A stretch of DNA of 64,000 bases from Forficula auricularia. Lineage: Eukaryota; Arthropoda; Insecta; Dermaptera; Forficulidae. The stretch is from contig JALMQS010000912.1 in the NCBI GenBank assembly GCA_024734495.1, positions 1 to 64,000 on the forward strand. Reading direction: 5' to 3'. The notes beneath the pieces were generated by a model. It saw nothing but the letters and a program-made list of their open reading frames with translations, made no database searches and was not told the origin of the DNA. Shown one piece after another: positions 22,951 to 33,829 of the stretch (position 1 is the first letter of the stretch; each line of letters begins with the position of its first letter). The translations under genes were made by a program, and so were the position numbers.

Positions 22951-23388
22951 TGTTAGTGGTGGGGGGTAAACGCTATTGTGATGTGATAGGGGTTGGTCGT
23001 TGGAAGATAAGGGGAATGCCCCTTAACCCCAACTGTTGGTTCCAACCGCGAGGGAAAGCAAGGTATTGGAAGTGTGTGATAAAAAGTATGTGAGCAGACC
23101 ATGATTCCGTGGTAGCTGAATTACTTCGATTCGGGTTGGCGCATATATAACATTCAACGAATATTATCGCTCACGGGATTACACGCGCCAACTCGTCTCT
23201 CAATAATTCATTGATTTATTATTTCATTATAAATAGATTGATTCATGTAGTGTACAGTGTGTTTGACAATTTGACTGTTGTTCACTTAAAGTATTATTAC
23301 TAATATTAAAGTATTGTTTATTTGAACAAACTACTATGTATGAGGTCGCAGTGCCATCTAGCGGTGAGCGCTAGGACTGGACCGGACA
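22951..23388 (-). mobile_element. LTR copy 1 of a BEL-like element
   Basis: Nearly identical to 23510-23947. It starts TGTTAGTGGTGGGGGG on the plus strand, but its last bases (ATAACA in copy 2) are replaced by CCACACCCC. In element orientation (minus) this is the 3' LTR. Confidence 0.7.
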
Positions 23389-23490
23389 CCACACCCCTTC
23401 ACCCTTTTTTTTATTTTGGGTGAAGGGGTGTGGTGTCCGGTCAGTCCTGGCGCTCACCGCTAGATGGCACTGCGACCTCATACATAGTAC
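23389..23490. repeat. Hairpin plus inverted LTR fragment between the LTRs
   Basis: CACCACACCCCTTCACCC and its complement flank a short T-rich loop. An inverted copy of the LTR outer end (GCTCACCGCTAGATGGCACT) follows. No gag or pol sequence is present, so the element is a deletion derivative. Confidence 0.7.
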
Positions 23491-23508
23491 ATCACGTCGG
23501 GGTCACCA
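23491..23508 (-). promoter_or_regulatory. Primer-binding-site-like sequence
   Basis: On the minus strand TGGTGACCCCGACGTGAT lies one base inside the LTR end ...CTAACA. TGGTGACCCCGACG is typical of BEL/Pao and some other insect LTR elements. It fixes the element orientation as minus. Confidence 0.6.
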
Positions 23509-23509
23509 G

Positions 23510-23952
23510 TGTTAGTGGTGGGGGGTAAACGCTATTGTGATGTGATAGGGGTTGGTCGTTGGAAGATAAGGGGAATGCCCCTTAACCCCAACTGTTGGTT
23601 CCAACCGCGAGGGAAAGCAAGGTATTGGAAGTGTGTGATAAAAAGTATGTGAGCAGACCATGATTCCGTGGTAGCTGAATTACTTCGATTCGGGTTGGCG
23701 CATATATAACATTCAACGAATATTATCGCTCACGGGATTACACGCGCCAACTCGTCTCTCAATAATTCATTGATTTATTATTTCATTATAAATAGATTGA
23801 TTCATGTAGTGTACAGTGTGTTTGACAATTTGACTGTTGTTCACTTAAAGTATTATTACTAATATTAAAGTATTGTTTATTTGAACAAACTACTATGTAT
23901 GAGGTCGCAGTGCCATCTAGCGGTGAGCGCTAGGACTGGACCGGACATAACA
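23510..23952 (-). mobile_element. LTR copy 2 (5' LTR) of a BEL-like element
   Basis: A 443 bp LTR with inverted termini TGTTA...TAACA, adjacent to the primer-binding-like site. Near-identity with copy 1 suggests a recent origin. Confidence 0.75.
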
Positions 23953-23959
23953 ATGCAAT

Positions 23960-24980
23960 ATTTGAAAATAAACTATTTATTAAAATAGACTTGGTATAGA
24001 AAAAAAATTAAAAGCGTACATAAAACGGTCGTTCCGTAGGACGAAACAGGGAGGTGATTTTAGTGGGTAGGAAACCCACACTCTGCTCGGTACGGGCCCA
24101 GCAGTGTCTTTTTTTGTGGAGATTTCCACCAACTAGAACCGAAATCAAAGGGTATTGAAAGCGCTTAGGCATGGGCGGGCGATTAATAATAAATCGTATA
24201 CATCAATATCGGAATAACATAGACCAATATAGAAAAGCGTTTCATAAAGATTTTTAATTATTGAATGGATCAAATTGTATTTTGATTTGGGTGCTTATGC
24301 CGCTCCCTTACGGTGCCGCCTGATGCAGCCGCCTCTCTGTGTCATAGCACGGCACGGCCCTGTATAATGAGTATATAAAATTGGAAGTAGAATTAACAAT
24401 TAAAAATAGAATAAATTTTTTATTTTCAAAAAAATATTTTTTAAATTTTGTGTGTGAAAGAGCAATTTTAGCCGCTCACATCGGGAGTCCAGGGGGTGGA
24501 GCCCCCGGAAAGGAGGAGGCCGCAGCTTGTTATTATATTTACATAACGAATAATGAGTAAGATATTATTATAAATCATGAATATAATTGAAAAAGTAAGT
24601 TAAGAAATATAAACGGGATACGGGTAGAGGGAGAGTTCCGTATTCAATTTGATTTTAATATAAATATTTTCATTTCTATTTTTTTCGACAATCTATGCCC
24701 AAAAAATAGAAAATTCAGGAAAATAAATAAAACATCTCAGAGTTAAGACATGTTTAATTTTCAAGCAAAAGAAGCTTACAATATAATACACGGGAGAAGT
24801 ACAAATAAATTCACAAAACAAGAAAGGTTGAATCTACTAGTAAATGACTGTTGGTCAACTGCTTAGAATTTATTTGCCTTGTAAGTTGCGTCCAACCTGA
24901 TTTATGTGTGTGCCATTTGGGAGTTATATTTAATTTAGTTATTTAAAATAGAAGCAAAAGAGTCAATTTTCTAGGTGTGG
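23960..24980. other. Unassigned repeats downstream of zinc-finger gene A
   Basis: 24030-24120 is GC-richer and reads like a retroelement 3' end, but its family is not recognised. AGCACGGCACGGCCCTG near 24346 resembles a hAT terminus. 24480-24540 (GGAGCCCCCGG...GCCGCAGCTTG) has relatives at 55245 and 56595. From 24660 the sequence is the 3' flank shared with zinc-finger genes B and C. Confidence 0.35.
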
Positions 24981-25886
24981 ATTTTCAAATGCTTTTTGAG
25001 AATACACTTTTGTGAAAAACCCTTATTGCAGTGATCACAGACGAAGAGCTTTTCGCCTGTATGAATAAGTAAATGGGTTTTGAGAGCACTCTTTTGAGAG
25101 AATCCTTGTAGCAGTGATCACAGACGAAAGGCTTTTCGCCTGTATGAATAAGTAAATGGATTTCGAGAGCGCTCTTTTGAGAGAATCCTTTGTCGCAGTG
25201 ATCACAGACGAAAGGTTTTTCGCCTGTATGAATAAGTAAATGGGTTTTGAGATTACTCTTTTGTGAGAATCCCTTGTAGCAGTGAACACAGACGAAAGGC
25301 TTTTCGCCTGTATGAATAAGTAAATGGGATTTGAGAGCACTCTTTTGAGAGAATCCCTTATCGCAGTGATCACAGTCGAAAGGCTTTTCGCCTGTATGGA
25401 TAAGTAAATGGGTTTCGAGATGGGCCTTCCGTGAGAATCGCTTATCGCAGTGATCACAGAGGAAAGACTTTTCTTTTGAGTGATTCCCCAAATGTTTGTT
25501 AAGTTTATTTTGACCTGGGACTCTATTGATACAATCTTCACTCCTGTTTGGCTTGCTATTAGAATGAGTTCCAGGATAATGATTAGATTGCTTGGATTTA
25601 AATTCATCTGGCTCGTTAGGACAGGGTGAAGACCGTATGGCTCCATGGTATCGATTCTGAACGGGCACTTTTGAAGCCTTCTCCTTCTGGGAAGCCATGC
25701 CAATAAGAGGTTCCGATTTGGTTTCAGCACTGTATATTTCATCGCTCAGGTGACTTGTGAAGAGTACTTCTTCTGAATGGCCTTCCTGTTTATGGCTTTC
25801 GAAATCAGACAATGTTAGGAATCCAGACAAACATTCCTCACAGAAATAATCTCCGGGAATTTCATTATTAGTTCGATTACTTGTAT
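24975..25886 (-). pseudogene. C2H2 zinc-finger gene A, main exon (frameshifted)
   Basis: The exon opens after a TTTTTTTCAG acceptor at 25887. It starts with an atypical finger (CEECLSGF...ESHKQEGH), then a linker rich in S, N and K, then six tandem fingers joined by TGEKPF. Such proteins bind DNA in the nucleus. One base is missing near 25100 (CC where the paralogous fingers have CCC), which shifts finger 5. Past it, the true frame gives the rest of finger 5 and a last finger ending HLKIHT and stop. It is either a new pseudogene or a sequence error. Paralogues: 40008 and 57060. Confidence 0.75.
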
Positions 25887-26215
25887 CTGAAAAAAATACA
25901 TGTTTTGATGAGATGAATTTATAGAAAAAATTTAATATTTTGCAAAAAGTTTATTGTAGTTTTGTTAGTTTTAATTGTGAAATCATTTAATATCGTTAGA
26001 TAAGTAGTAGTAGCTGTGCTAAGGTATAATTATTGAAGTCATGATCAATGAATATTATTAGAAATCAAATCTTAAAAGAATCAATCTCTTGAATGTCCTA
26101 ATGGTCTCCGAGATGAAGGACAAAGGGAGTGAGGCCTATTTTCATCTAAATTAGAATTTAAATAAAAGTTGTAGAAGAATGCTTCCAAGGCTACCAATCA
26201 AATAAATGAACTTAC

Positions 26216-26359
26216 CATCAGTTGATGTATTTCCTCTCAATTGAAATTTCATTTTTAAAATTAAATGTAATTTCCTATGTATACATTTCTTTTGATGTTT
26301 GTTCAGGAATTCTTCACTAATGAACATAGTTCTACAATCACAGCACATGAAATGTGGCC
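26216..26359 (-). CDS. C2H2 zinc-finger gene A, upstream exon
   Basis: A 144-base exon with acceptor CTTTTTCAG at 26360 and donor GATG|GTAAGT at 26215. It encodes HFMCCDCRTMFISEEFLNKH and KKCIH, a C-x2-C...H...C/H finger, then a basic stretch ending STD. Phase agrees with the main exon at 25886. The exon with the start codon was not found upstream. The same exon is kept in genes B and C and as a relic at 9463-9533. Confidence 0.65.
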
Positions 26360-26574
26360 CTGAAAAAGATAATATTTTAATTTTTCGTTAGATATAAAAG
26401 TCCTCCATGGACACAAGCGAGGTGAAATCAAGTCAAAGTGAATTTAAATAAACAAATTCGGACTTGATTCAAATTGATTTTTTATATATATAATGATTTA
26501 AGAAACTTAAGAATTTTATTATAATGAAAAGTTTTTGTTTTGCCGAAAGTAGCAGAAACATAGAGGTTATTTAT

Positions 26575-26640
26575 ATTCAATTGAGATTGGAATAAGGTGT
26601 ACACGATATAAGGTCGCGGTTCACCTCTCGTATTTAATAT
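26575..26640. repeat. MITE fragment (GTGTACACGAT...GGTTCACC family)
   Basis: Contains GGTGTACACGATATAAGGTC and GCGGTTCACCTCTCG, one end of the small inverted-repeat element complete at 45775-45915. Other pieces lie at 28025, 28915, 53645 and 58910. Confidence 0.5.
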
Positions 26641-26889
26641 ATATAGTAATATCTTTATTTGCATCCAGCATAGGACAAGCTTTTTATTTCTTTTGATCAG
26701 AGGAGTAACAAAATTGGTGGCAGGCCGGGCAAAATGCCACGGGTCCCCGGCCCGAGCACAGTAGGATCCTAACATTTATTATTATTAAATTTAGTAAAAT
26801 TTATTTGTTTTGTATTCAATTAAAGTTACCTACTAATTACTAATGAACTTAAGTACAGACTAATTATTTCAAAATTTCAATCCAATACT

Positions 26890-27832
26890 AGGTACTTAAG
26901 TATTAACGCCACCGCAGCTACAAATTTGGCGGTTTTTAAATTTCGCCAATCTACACCTAAAATTTTTGAGATATATCATAAAAAAATATAATAAATCAGT
27001 TCCCTCTGTCAAAAAACAACTTGAATATGTTCGGTTTATGATCTCGGTTCAATTAGATAAAAAATGCGGGTACATTAACGCCGCCGCAAGGTTTTTTTGG
27101 GAACGCATTTTTAATTAAATCGAACCGAGATCATAGACCGAACCGATCCAAGTTGTTTGCAATTTTTGTTTGGGAAGGCATTTTTTATCAAATCGAACCA
27201 TGCGCGGATCCAGGGAGGGGGGGGGGCGATGCGGCGGCGACCCCCCCCCAAAGCATTGGGGATCAACATTTTTTATATGTTTATTTAAAAATATTTTTTT
27301 TATAACATTAAATTTTAAAATCGAAAATAAAGTTCTATGGGGGGGGGGGGGGGGGCGTCTCTGACCCCCCCACCCCGCTTGGACAATTCGATCGCGACAT
27401 ACTTTCGAGATATACATCGCCACTCCTGAACTATATAGTTCAATTGAACTACGTAGTTCCATATAATGAACGAACTATAAAAGAACTATTCCCTAAAAAG
27501 AACGATTTTTCCCATCTCTATTAAAAATGTTGAAAAAAGAAATGAATTTAAAAATATAATGCTCTTTTTATTTAGTTTGAGATAGGATCCATATTTTTCA
27601 TTAAGGGGGGGGGTAAAACTCAGTGGCTGCCGACCGCCCCCCCCAAATCAGAGGTCTGGATTCGCGCCTGTATCGAACCGAGATCATAAACCGAACCTAT
27701 TCAAGTTGTTTTTTGACAGAGAGGAACTGATTTATTCTATTTTATGATTTATCTCAGAAATTTTAGGTGTAGATTGTACGAAATTTAAAAACCGCCAAAT
27801 CTGTAGCTGCGGTGGCGTTAATACGTAAGTGC
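26890..27832. mobile_element. hAT-like foldback element (943 bp) with verified insertion
   Basis: The arms of about 170 bp are inverted copies (ATTAACGCCACCGCAGCTAC in, GTAGCTGCGGTGGCGTTAAT out). CCAATACT flanks it at 26882-26889 and 27833-27840. The uninterrupted site AATTTCAATCCAATACTC is present in the paralogous flank near 53551. It holds a second nested element (27200-27671). No transposase is seen. Confidence 0.85.
27200..27671. mobile_element. hAT-like MITE nested in the 26890 element
   Basis: The ends ATGCGCGGATCCAGG and CTGGATTCGCGCCTGT belong to the family at 12278. The exact 8-base duplication ATCGAACC is at 27192-27199 and 27672-27679. Runs of G and C inside make the open frames there meaningless. 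Confidence 0.75.
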
Positions 27833-28170
27833 CCAATACTCTATTTAAATTAAAAATTACTAGAAAATCAACGAAATAAATATGTACATAATAATTAATT
27901 ATAATAGCGTTTGTATGTACTTTGTGTAGTGATTTATTAAAAAAGAACCTACAACGTTCGTTTATCTTTTTTACATTGAGGCCCCTATCCGATGAATTTG
28001 CCACGAGCCTCAACGGTATACTTACGACCGAGGGGTGAACCGCGACCTAAAATCGTATACACCTACTTCCACTTTCATTTCCAAGTAGAAGACAATAAGT
28101 AACTTATGAGGAGAATTTTCTAGGTTAGGTTTCACAAAAAGGAAATATTAAAACAAATGTATGTTTTTTG

Positions 28171-28226
28171 AGTTTGATTCACTCGATATATATTTCGGGT
28201 TATTAGCCCATCTTCAGGAGTTCAAA
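28171..28226 (-). ncRNA. Hammerhead-like motif, left arm
   Basis: Minus-strand copy identical to 28697-28750 through the core: CTGAAGA (28217-28211), GGG...CCC stem, GAAA, ATATATAT, then C. See the other copy for the fold. Confidence 0.4.
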
Positions 28227-28696
28227 TGAAAACTGAATACAAATTTGTAAAAACATTCAACAAGTAAAATTTTGAGAAAGAAGAGTACGTTCAGAATTTT
28301 TTTTTTTTTTTAATATAAACAAAATGTTATTATTTAAAATAAAAAAATTAAAATTAAAAACAAAATTACAAACAAAATCAAATTAAAAACAAAAAACAAA
28401 TTACAAACACCAAATATGTAATCGAATTTAGGAGCCAATTTTTAATTTATTAATTTTAGCCAAATTAGAATCAATGATTACATCTTTGTCAAAGTCCAAT
28501 TGATTATTGAGAATACTGAATTTATTCATAAGTGCCAATTTAATTTCAGTTGATTCTAGAAGAAGTCTGGGACCACTTATTCTTTCAAAATGAATTGGGG
28601 TAGGATTGGAAGTAGAAGCAGTGCTTTCTGAACGTACTCTTCTTTCTCAAAATTTTACTTGTTGAATGTTTTTACAAATTTGTATTCAGTTTTCAT

Positions 28697-28750
28697 TTGA
28701 ACTCCTGAAGATGGGCTAATAACCCGAAATATATATCGAGTGAATCAAAC
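28697..28750 (+). ncRNA. Hammerhead-like motif, right arm
   Basis: CTGAAGA (28705-28711) fits the core CUGANGA. A U and a GGG/CCC stem II follow, then GAAA (28726-28729), a short ATATATAT stem III and C28737 as the cleavage-site base. ACTC (28701-28704) pairs exactly with GAGT (28738-28741), and TTTGA with TCAAA further out. As at 7551, one unpaired base precedes stem II. CTGAAGATGG...CCGAAA strings are common in animal Penelope-like elements, which are known to carry hammerheads. Confidence 0.4.
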
Positions 28751-28969
28751 TCAAAAAAACATACATTTGATTTAATATTTCCTTTTTGTGAAACCTAACC
28801 TAGAAAATTCTCCTCATAAGTTACTTATTATGTTTCACCTAGAACCGACAGCTAAATCCTTAAAAAAAATTAGAAGACAATAGATTATCTAATGAATTCC
28901 AAAGTAATTCTTAAGACGGTGTACACGTAATTCCAATCTGCGGTTCACCCCTCGGTTACGCCACTGTTC

Positions 28970-29905
28970 TTGATGTAATTTGTTTTTTTTAATTAAAGCC
29001 AAAATAATTATTAAAGATAAATCAACAGAATTATAATATGAATAGAAATTCATTTATTAAATAAAACCTGTTCAAGATTTTTATAATCTGAATAGGATAA
29101 TGATCAATTCGAGATTAGAATCAACTTTTTCTATTTAATTGTTTAATTTAAAACAATGATAAAATGTTAACAATGTTTAATAGAGATGACAATTAATTAT
29201 TTAATAATTAACAAAACCTTATATTTATATTCCTTGAAAAATAAAAACTAACCTCTATAAATTGGATATTTCAGTTCCATATTTTCAATTTCAGCCATAA
29301 TGGATATTTCGTTCAAGTTCAAACAAATAATTTAAAGATTAGTAAAAGTTTATAATATTGAATGGAGTATTCATTTTTATAAAATATTAAAATTATATCC
29401 TTGAATTTTAGTTTATTCGAAAAGAAATAAGATGAATAAAGAATATGAGAAATCAATATTTCTCGTTTCTCTCTCAGGTAGATAGGGAGCATAAATAAAG
29501 GAATATATAGATAAACAACTCCCTTCTTTGTTTTGGGACGCTGTTTACAGCACCCCAAGCAGTATACTCTGGAACTAAAATAGAGAGCGGGAAATTTATA
29601 AATATATTATTACATATAATTTGAAAGATAAAATCTAAATATTCGGGAAGAAAAAAGTGGTGTTTTGGCTTTTTTTTTTTTATCAAAATAGTTCTAATCT
29701 TTTTTGAGATAAAAAAAAATACTTATATACGGTTTAAATAAGGTGTAATTTTTTTTCTTAGTTTTAAAATAGGAATAAAATTAGATTAAAATACGTAAAA
29801 AAAAAATATCTTTTAAAATTTTTTTATTAAAAAATTTCGTGAATCTACCGTCGGTTTGGAAATACCTCTGCGAAGAAGATTCCAACAAGAAACTCATCAG
29901 AGGAC
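28970..29905. repeat. Segmental copy shared with 53690-54605
   Basis: Collinear with 53690-54605 (for example GGGACGCTGTTTACAGCACC and AATACCTCTGC), mostly AT-rich. The 79 and 70 codon frames are not conserved between copies. No gene is called. Confidence 0.6.
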
Positions 29906-29910
29906 ATATT

Positions 29911-30322
29911 TGTGGGATTTGATTAATTAAGCATTTAATTTAGTAATCCTTGATTTCTGTTTTATTAAGAACATGTGTTTGACAAATGTCGGTTTGGGCT
30001 TTCTGCCCTTGTGAAGGCCGCATTCTTTCTTTGTAGCGAGCCTTTTGTGTTCGAGAAGGCTGGTCAGCTGACACTCATATGCATGTGTGTGGGTGTACGT
30101 GTTTCAGCTGGGAGGCAGTCGTTGACAAGGCAGCTGCAAGTCAGTCAAGTCAGGTCAGTTGATTGAAAAACGAGTGATGGTCAAGATGACATGCTTATCG
30201 ATGTGTTAGCTTTTCGATTTGATAGCAAGTGTACGATGTATTAATTAATTACGTGTATTACGATGTTTTAACGACGACCCCTAGACACGAATCTGTATAT
30301 AACCCCTTTTTGTAAATAAATA
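29911..30322 (+). mobile_element. 5' LTR of gag-only element, first part
   Basis: Begins TGTGGGATTTGATTAATTAA, as does the 3' LTR at 37654. It shares ACGAGTGATGGTCAAGATGA through CCCCTTTTTGTAAATAAATA and is then interrupted by the Gypsy element. The remaining part is 35229-35363. Confidence 0.8.
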
Positions 30323-30634
30323 TGTAAGTTTCTTCTTAGGTAAATAAAAATCGAATTCTGAAATTGAATTTAGTTTTAATAGGTTATGATACAAAATGTA
30401 CATTAATATATTACAAATTATATACAAATTAAATACAGGTCAAATATTTGAACAATACCTGAAATTGAATTTAGAATCGATTTTTCAGGTCCTTTATTAT
30501 CTCTTATTAATAATTATAATTTTTGATTTATTAAGTTACACGTCAGCTGAGATTGATGTCAAGTCATTGGGACTGGTTGGCTGGCTGGCTGGTTTGTGCT
30601 GTCTCGAGTTTGACGCGCAGTTTTCAAACTTAAA
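30323..30634 (-). mobile_element. Gypsy 3' LTR
   Basis: Nearly identical to 34917-35228. In element orientation it starts TTTAAGTTTG and ends GAAACTTACA. The bases inside it, 30635-30655, form a purine tract in element orientation (GGAGGGGGGAGA), the expected polypurine primer site. Confidence 0.85.
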
Positions 30635-30659
30635 TCTCCCCCCTCCGAGACATCAGCTG

Positions 30660-31262
30660 GCAGTAACTTTCTTTTGTGAAACAATGTTGTTTTCTTCCCT
30701 TTTTTTTAAATGCTACTTCATAGATGGAATTTGAAATTTTTCGCACAATTCGGAAAGGTCCTCTTCTGATCTTGTCTAGTTTATTTTTGTTTAATTTGCT
30801 GCCTGTTTCGACATATACCATTTCATCTTTCTTGAATTCATATTCCTTCCTTCTTTTATCTACTCTGGCTTTATTTTTTTTGAATTCTTCGATCGAGTTC
30901 TTTACTGCTTGCTCTCTGTCTTTCTCCATATTACTTTCCTGTTGGAGACTTCTTGGAATTATCTCGGATTTGTTTCCGAAAAGTAAGTATTCTGGTGCGA
31001 ATCCTGTAACACTGTGAACAGTATTATTATATTCCTTGATACATTCATCTGCTATCGCAGACCAATTTCTTCTTTTGTTGTCCCCATTTATTTTACATCT
31101 TATTCTGTTTACGATTGTTTGATTTGCCCTCTCATTTAAACCGTTCGATTCAGGACAATCAACACAAGTGAATATTAATTTGATATTTTTGTCTTTGAGG
31201 TAGTTTTTTAGCTCTTTTGAGTTTATCCCAGCATATTGATCGCCCAATAATGTCTTTATTGA
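30660..31262 (-). pseudogene. Gypsy integrase, C-terminal part
   Basis: A minus-strand frame continues the integrase core that leaves frame in a poly-A run at about 31262. GDQYAG carries the second catalytic Asp region and CPESNGLNERANQTIVNRIR the Glu of the D,D-35-E centre. The C-terminal chromatin-side domain follows. The enzyme would insert retroelement cDNA into the genome. It is separated from pol only by the homopolymer frameshift. Confidence 0.8.
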
Positions 31263-33820
31263 ATTTTTTTTGTTATTGGGTCAATCAATTTTATAAAATC
31301 ATTTGCTGTCTGTGTTTTTGAGGTCAGAGCAAATACATATCTTGTCATATGATCCACTAGGATGTGCATGTACTTTTTAGATGATTTATTCCCAGAAAAT
31401 CCTCCAATTGTGTCAATTGACATGATTTCATATGGTTCTTTTGCGGGTCCAAGCTGTGACATTTGTCCTATTAATCTGCCTCTTCTTGATTTATTTTCAA
31501 TGCATGTCGAGCATGTTCTGCAAAATTTTCTTATTAATTTGTCCATATTCTTGAAATAATAATGAGGTCTTATTTTATTTAGCAAATGCTTAACACCAAT
31601 ATGTCCATAGAAGTCATGAACCTTTTTTATTAATTCATCGCCAAATCTTCTTGATACAAATATTCTTTCATTATTTCTCAAACCTTTGAACGCGATATCA
31701 CCTTTTTTTACTACATTCTTAGAATTATTTAACTCTTCTTTGTTTAACTCCTGATCATTCATGATTTCTTCCAAAGATACTATATTTACTACTTTTAAGA
31801 TGTCTTCTTCGTTTTCAAAGCTCTCTAATACTGGGTTTCTTGATAGAGAGTCAGCCTCTAAGTTTGTTTTTCCTGGAGAGTATATAATTTTAAAATTATA
31901 TTGAGACAGATAGAATATCAGTTCTCCGAGAGGTTCATCAGTTCTTGCTTTTACTCGCAAAGTCTCCAAAGGCTTATGGTCAGTTATTACAGTAAATTGC
32001 CGACCTATTAACCAATGTTGCCAGTATTTTATGGCCTCTTTAATAGCTAGGCATTCTAGGTATATAGCCTTGTGCTTTTTTTGGGTGGGGTTCAATTTTT
32101 TTGAGAAGTAGGCTACTGGGTGGAGAACACCATTTGCCTGTGGCTGTTTAAGCACACCTCCAAGACCTTCAACACTGGCGTCGGTGTATATAAAAACCTC
32201 TTTGTCTTGGTCGTAGATTGAAAGTATTGGGCTTGAACACAAATATTCTTTTATTGAGTTAAATGCTTGCTCGCAACTCTCGCTCCACTCAAACTTGACA
32301 TTTTTCCTTAATAAATTGTGTAAAGGCTCTAATGTTTTTATTGCATTTTCAATGTATTTATAATAAAAATTACACTTCCCTAAAAATTGTCTTATATTTT
32401 TCTTGTTTTTAGGCCTTTCAAAACATTTTATTGCTATAAGGTTGTCCTTATATGGTCTCACTTGACCTTTCTCAATGATATGGCCCAAATATTTTATTGA
32501 ATTTTTGGCGAAATTACATTTTAAAAGTTTTAATTTGAAACCTTCTTTTTGGATCACATCTATTAATAAGTCGATATGCTTTAAATGTTCTTCAAAGGTG
32601 TTAGAGAATATCAATATGTCGTCAATATAATTTATGCAAAAATCACTTAGTTTGTTTCTTCTTATTATGTTTGCTAACACTCTCTGGAATATACTACTCG
32701 ACACTTTGAGACCGAATGGCAAAGTAGTCCACTGCCAATGACCATTTTGGGTAACAAATCCCAATTTGTCTCTATCTTTACTTCTCACTGGGATTGACCA
32801 AAATGCAGAATTTATGTCTAAAGCTGAGAACCAAGTGCAACTACCCGCTTTCACCATTATGTCTTCAATCCTTGGGAAAGGATGACTTTCCGGAATAAGG
32901 ATCCGGTTAAGTTCTCGGAAATCGACACACAAACGTGATCTTCTGCCTTCATCCTTCTTGAATGCCAATGTAACTGGGGCTGCAAAAGGTGAACTAGATT
33001 CTTCTATTAATCCAGCTTCAAGAAGTTTTGATATTTGGTAGTCAATTTCTTTTTGATCTGGTAAAGAGCATCGATATGGTTTCTTTGACACATATTTATA
33101 TTCCATTAATTTTATTTGAGCTTCCACATTTTGGACTCTTCCAACGTCATATTTATCCTTAGCAAAACCTTTTTCTTTTTTTAATAATAAGTTTTTTATA
33201 TCATTTCTTTTTTTATCGTCTAAATGACTTAAGTAATGTTCATATTCATTAATGTTTATATATTCATTTAAATTTATCTGTTTTATTTTATTATTTTCTA
33301 TTAATTCAATATTATCTATTTTTAATTCTTTTTCAATTATTTTTGTATTATCATTTGTTTTTTGGAATGTGTCTATCTCTTCTAATTTATTATTCATTTC
33401 TTTTAATTTAAAATTATCTTTTTTTATTTCTTTTACATTTTTACTGTTAATCTTTTGAAATATTTTTAATTCTTCATTCTGAATCAGTTTAAATTTTTTT
33501 ATTGCATCTAAGCCAAGTAACATGTCGTATGAAAAGTTATTATTTTTTACGACATATATATCTATGAAATCAGATATTTTATTTATTTTAAGTAGCAAGT
33601 GGGCCCGGCCTTCTACAAAATTCACACCATTTATTGTTTTAAATATTGTTTTATCTTTTTTTATTTTTTTTTAGTTCTTGTATTATTTCATAATTTATTA
33701 ATGACACATTAGAACCTGTGTCATAAACAGCTTCAATATTCCTAGATTCATCAACTAGTACATTTAATGTTAACAATGGTGTGATTTTACCGGGGCCGTC
33801 TAGTTTTTTTGGTTCTTAAA
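31256..33820 (-). pseudogene. Gypsy pol: protease, RT, RNase H, integrase N-terminus
   Basis: Protease is seen as VYDTGSNVSLIN near 33735-33700, out of frame with the rest because of a long A run at about 33665. The main frame, 789 codons, has reverse transcriptase (LPFGL, FCINYIDDILIF at about residue 333), RNase H (IYTDASVEGLGGVL, TDHKPL, EADSLSR) and the integrase HHCC zinc region (HDFYGHIGVKH...CRTCSTC) with the first catalytic Asp (SIDTIGG). It is a complete Gypsy domain order. All breaks lie in homopolymers. The protein would copy element RNA into DNA in cytoplasmic particles. Confidence 0.88.
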
Positions 33821-33829
33821 CCCCTCAAT

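Larger units (their letters stand above)
28095..28832. mobile_element. Foldback element with paired ribozyme-like motifs
   Basis: Arms of about 190 bp (28095-28295 and 28630-28832) are almost perfect inverted copies starting AATAAGTAACTTATGAGG. The loop of about 330 bp includes A-rich sequence and 28420-28600, which looks like worn coding DNA. Each arm holds one hammerhead-like motif. The element interrupts a MITE whose halves are at 28025-28090 and 28840-28970. Confidence 0.7.
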
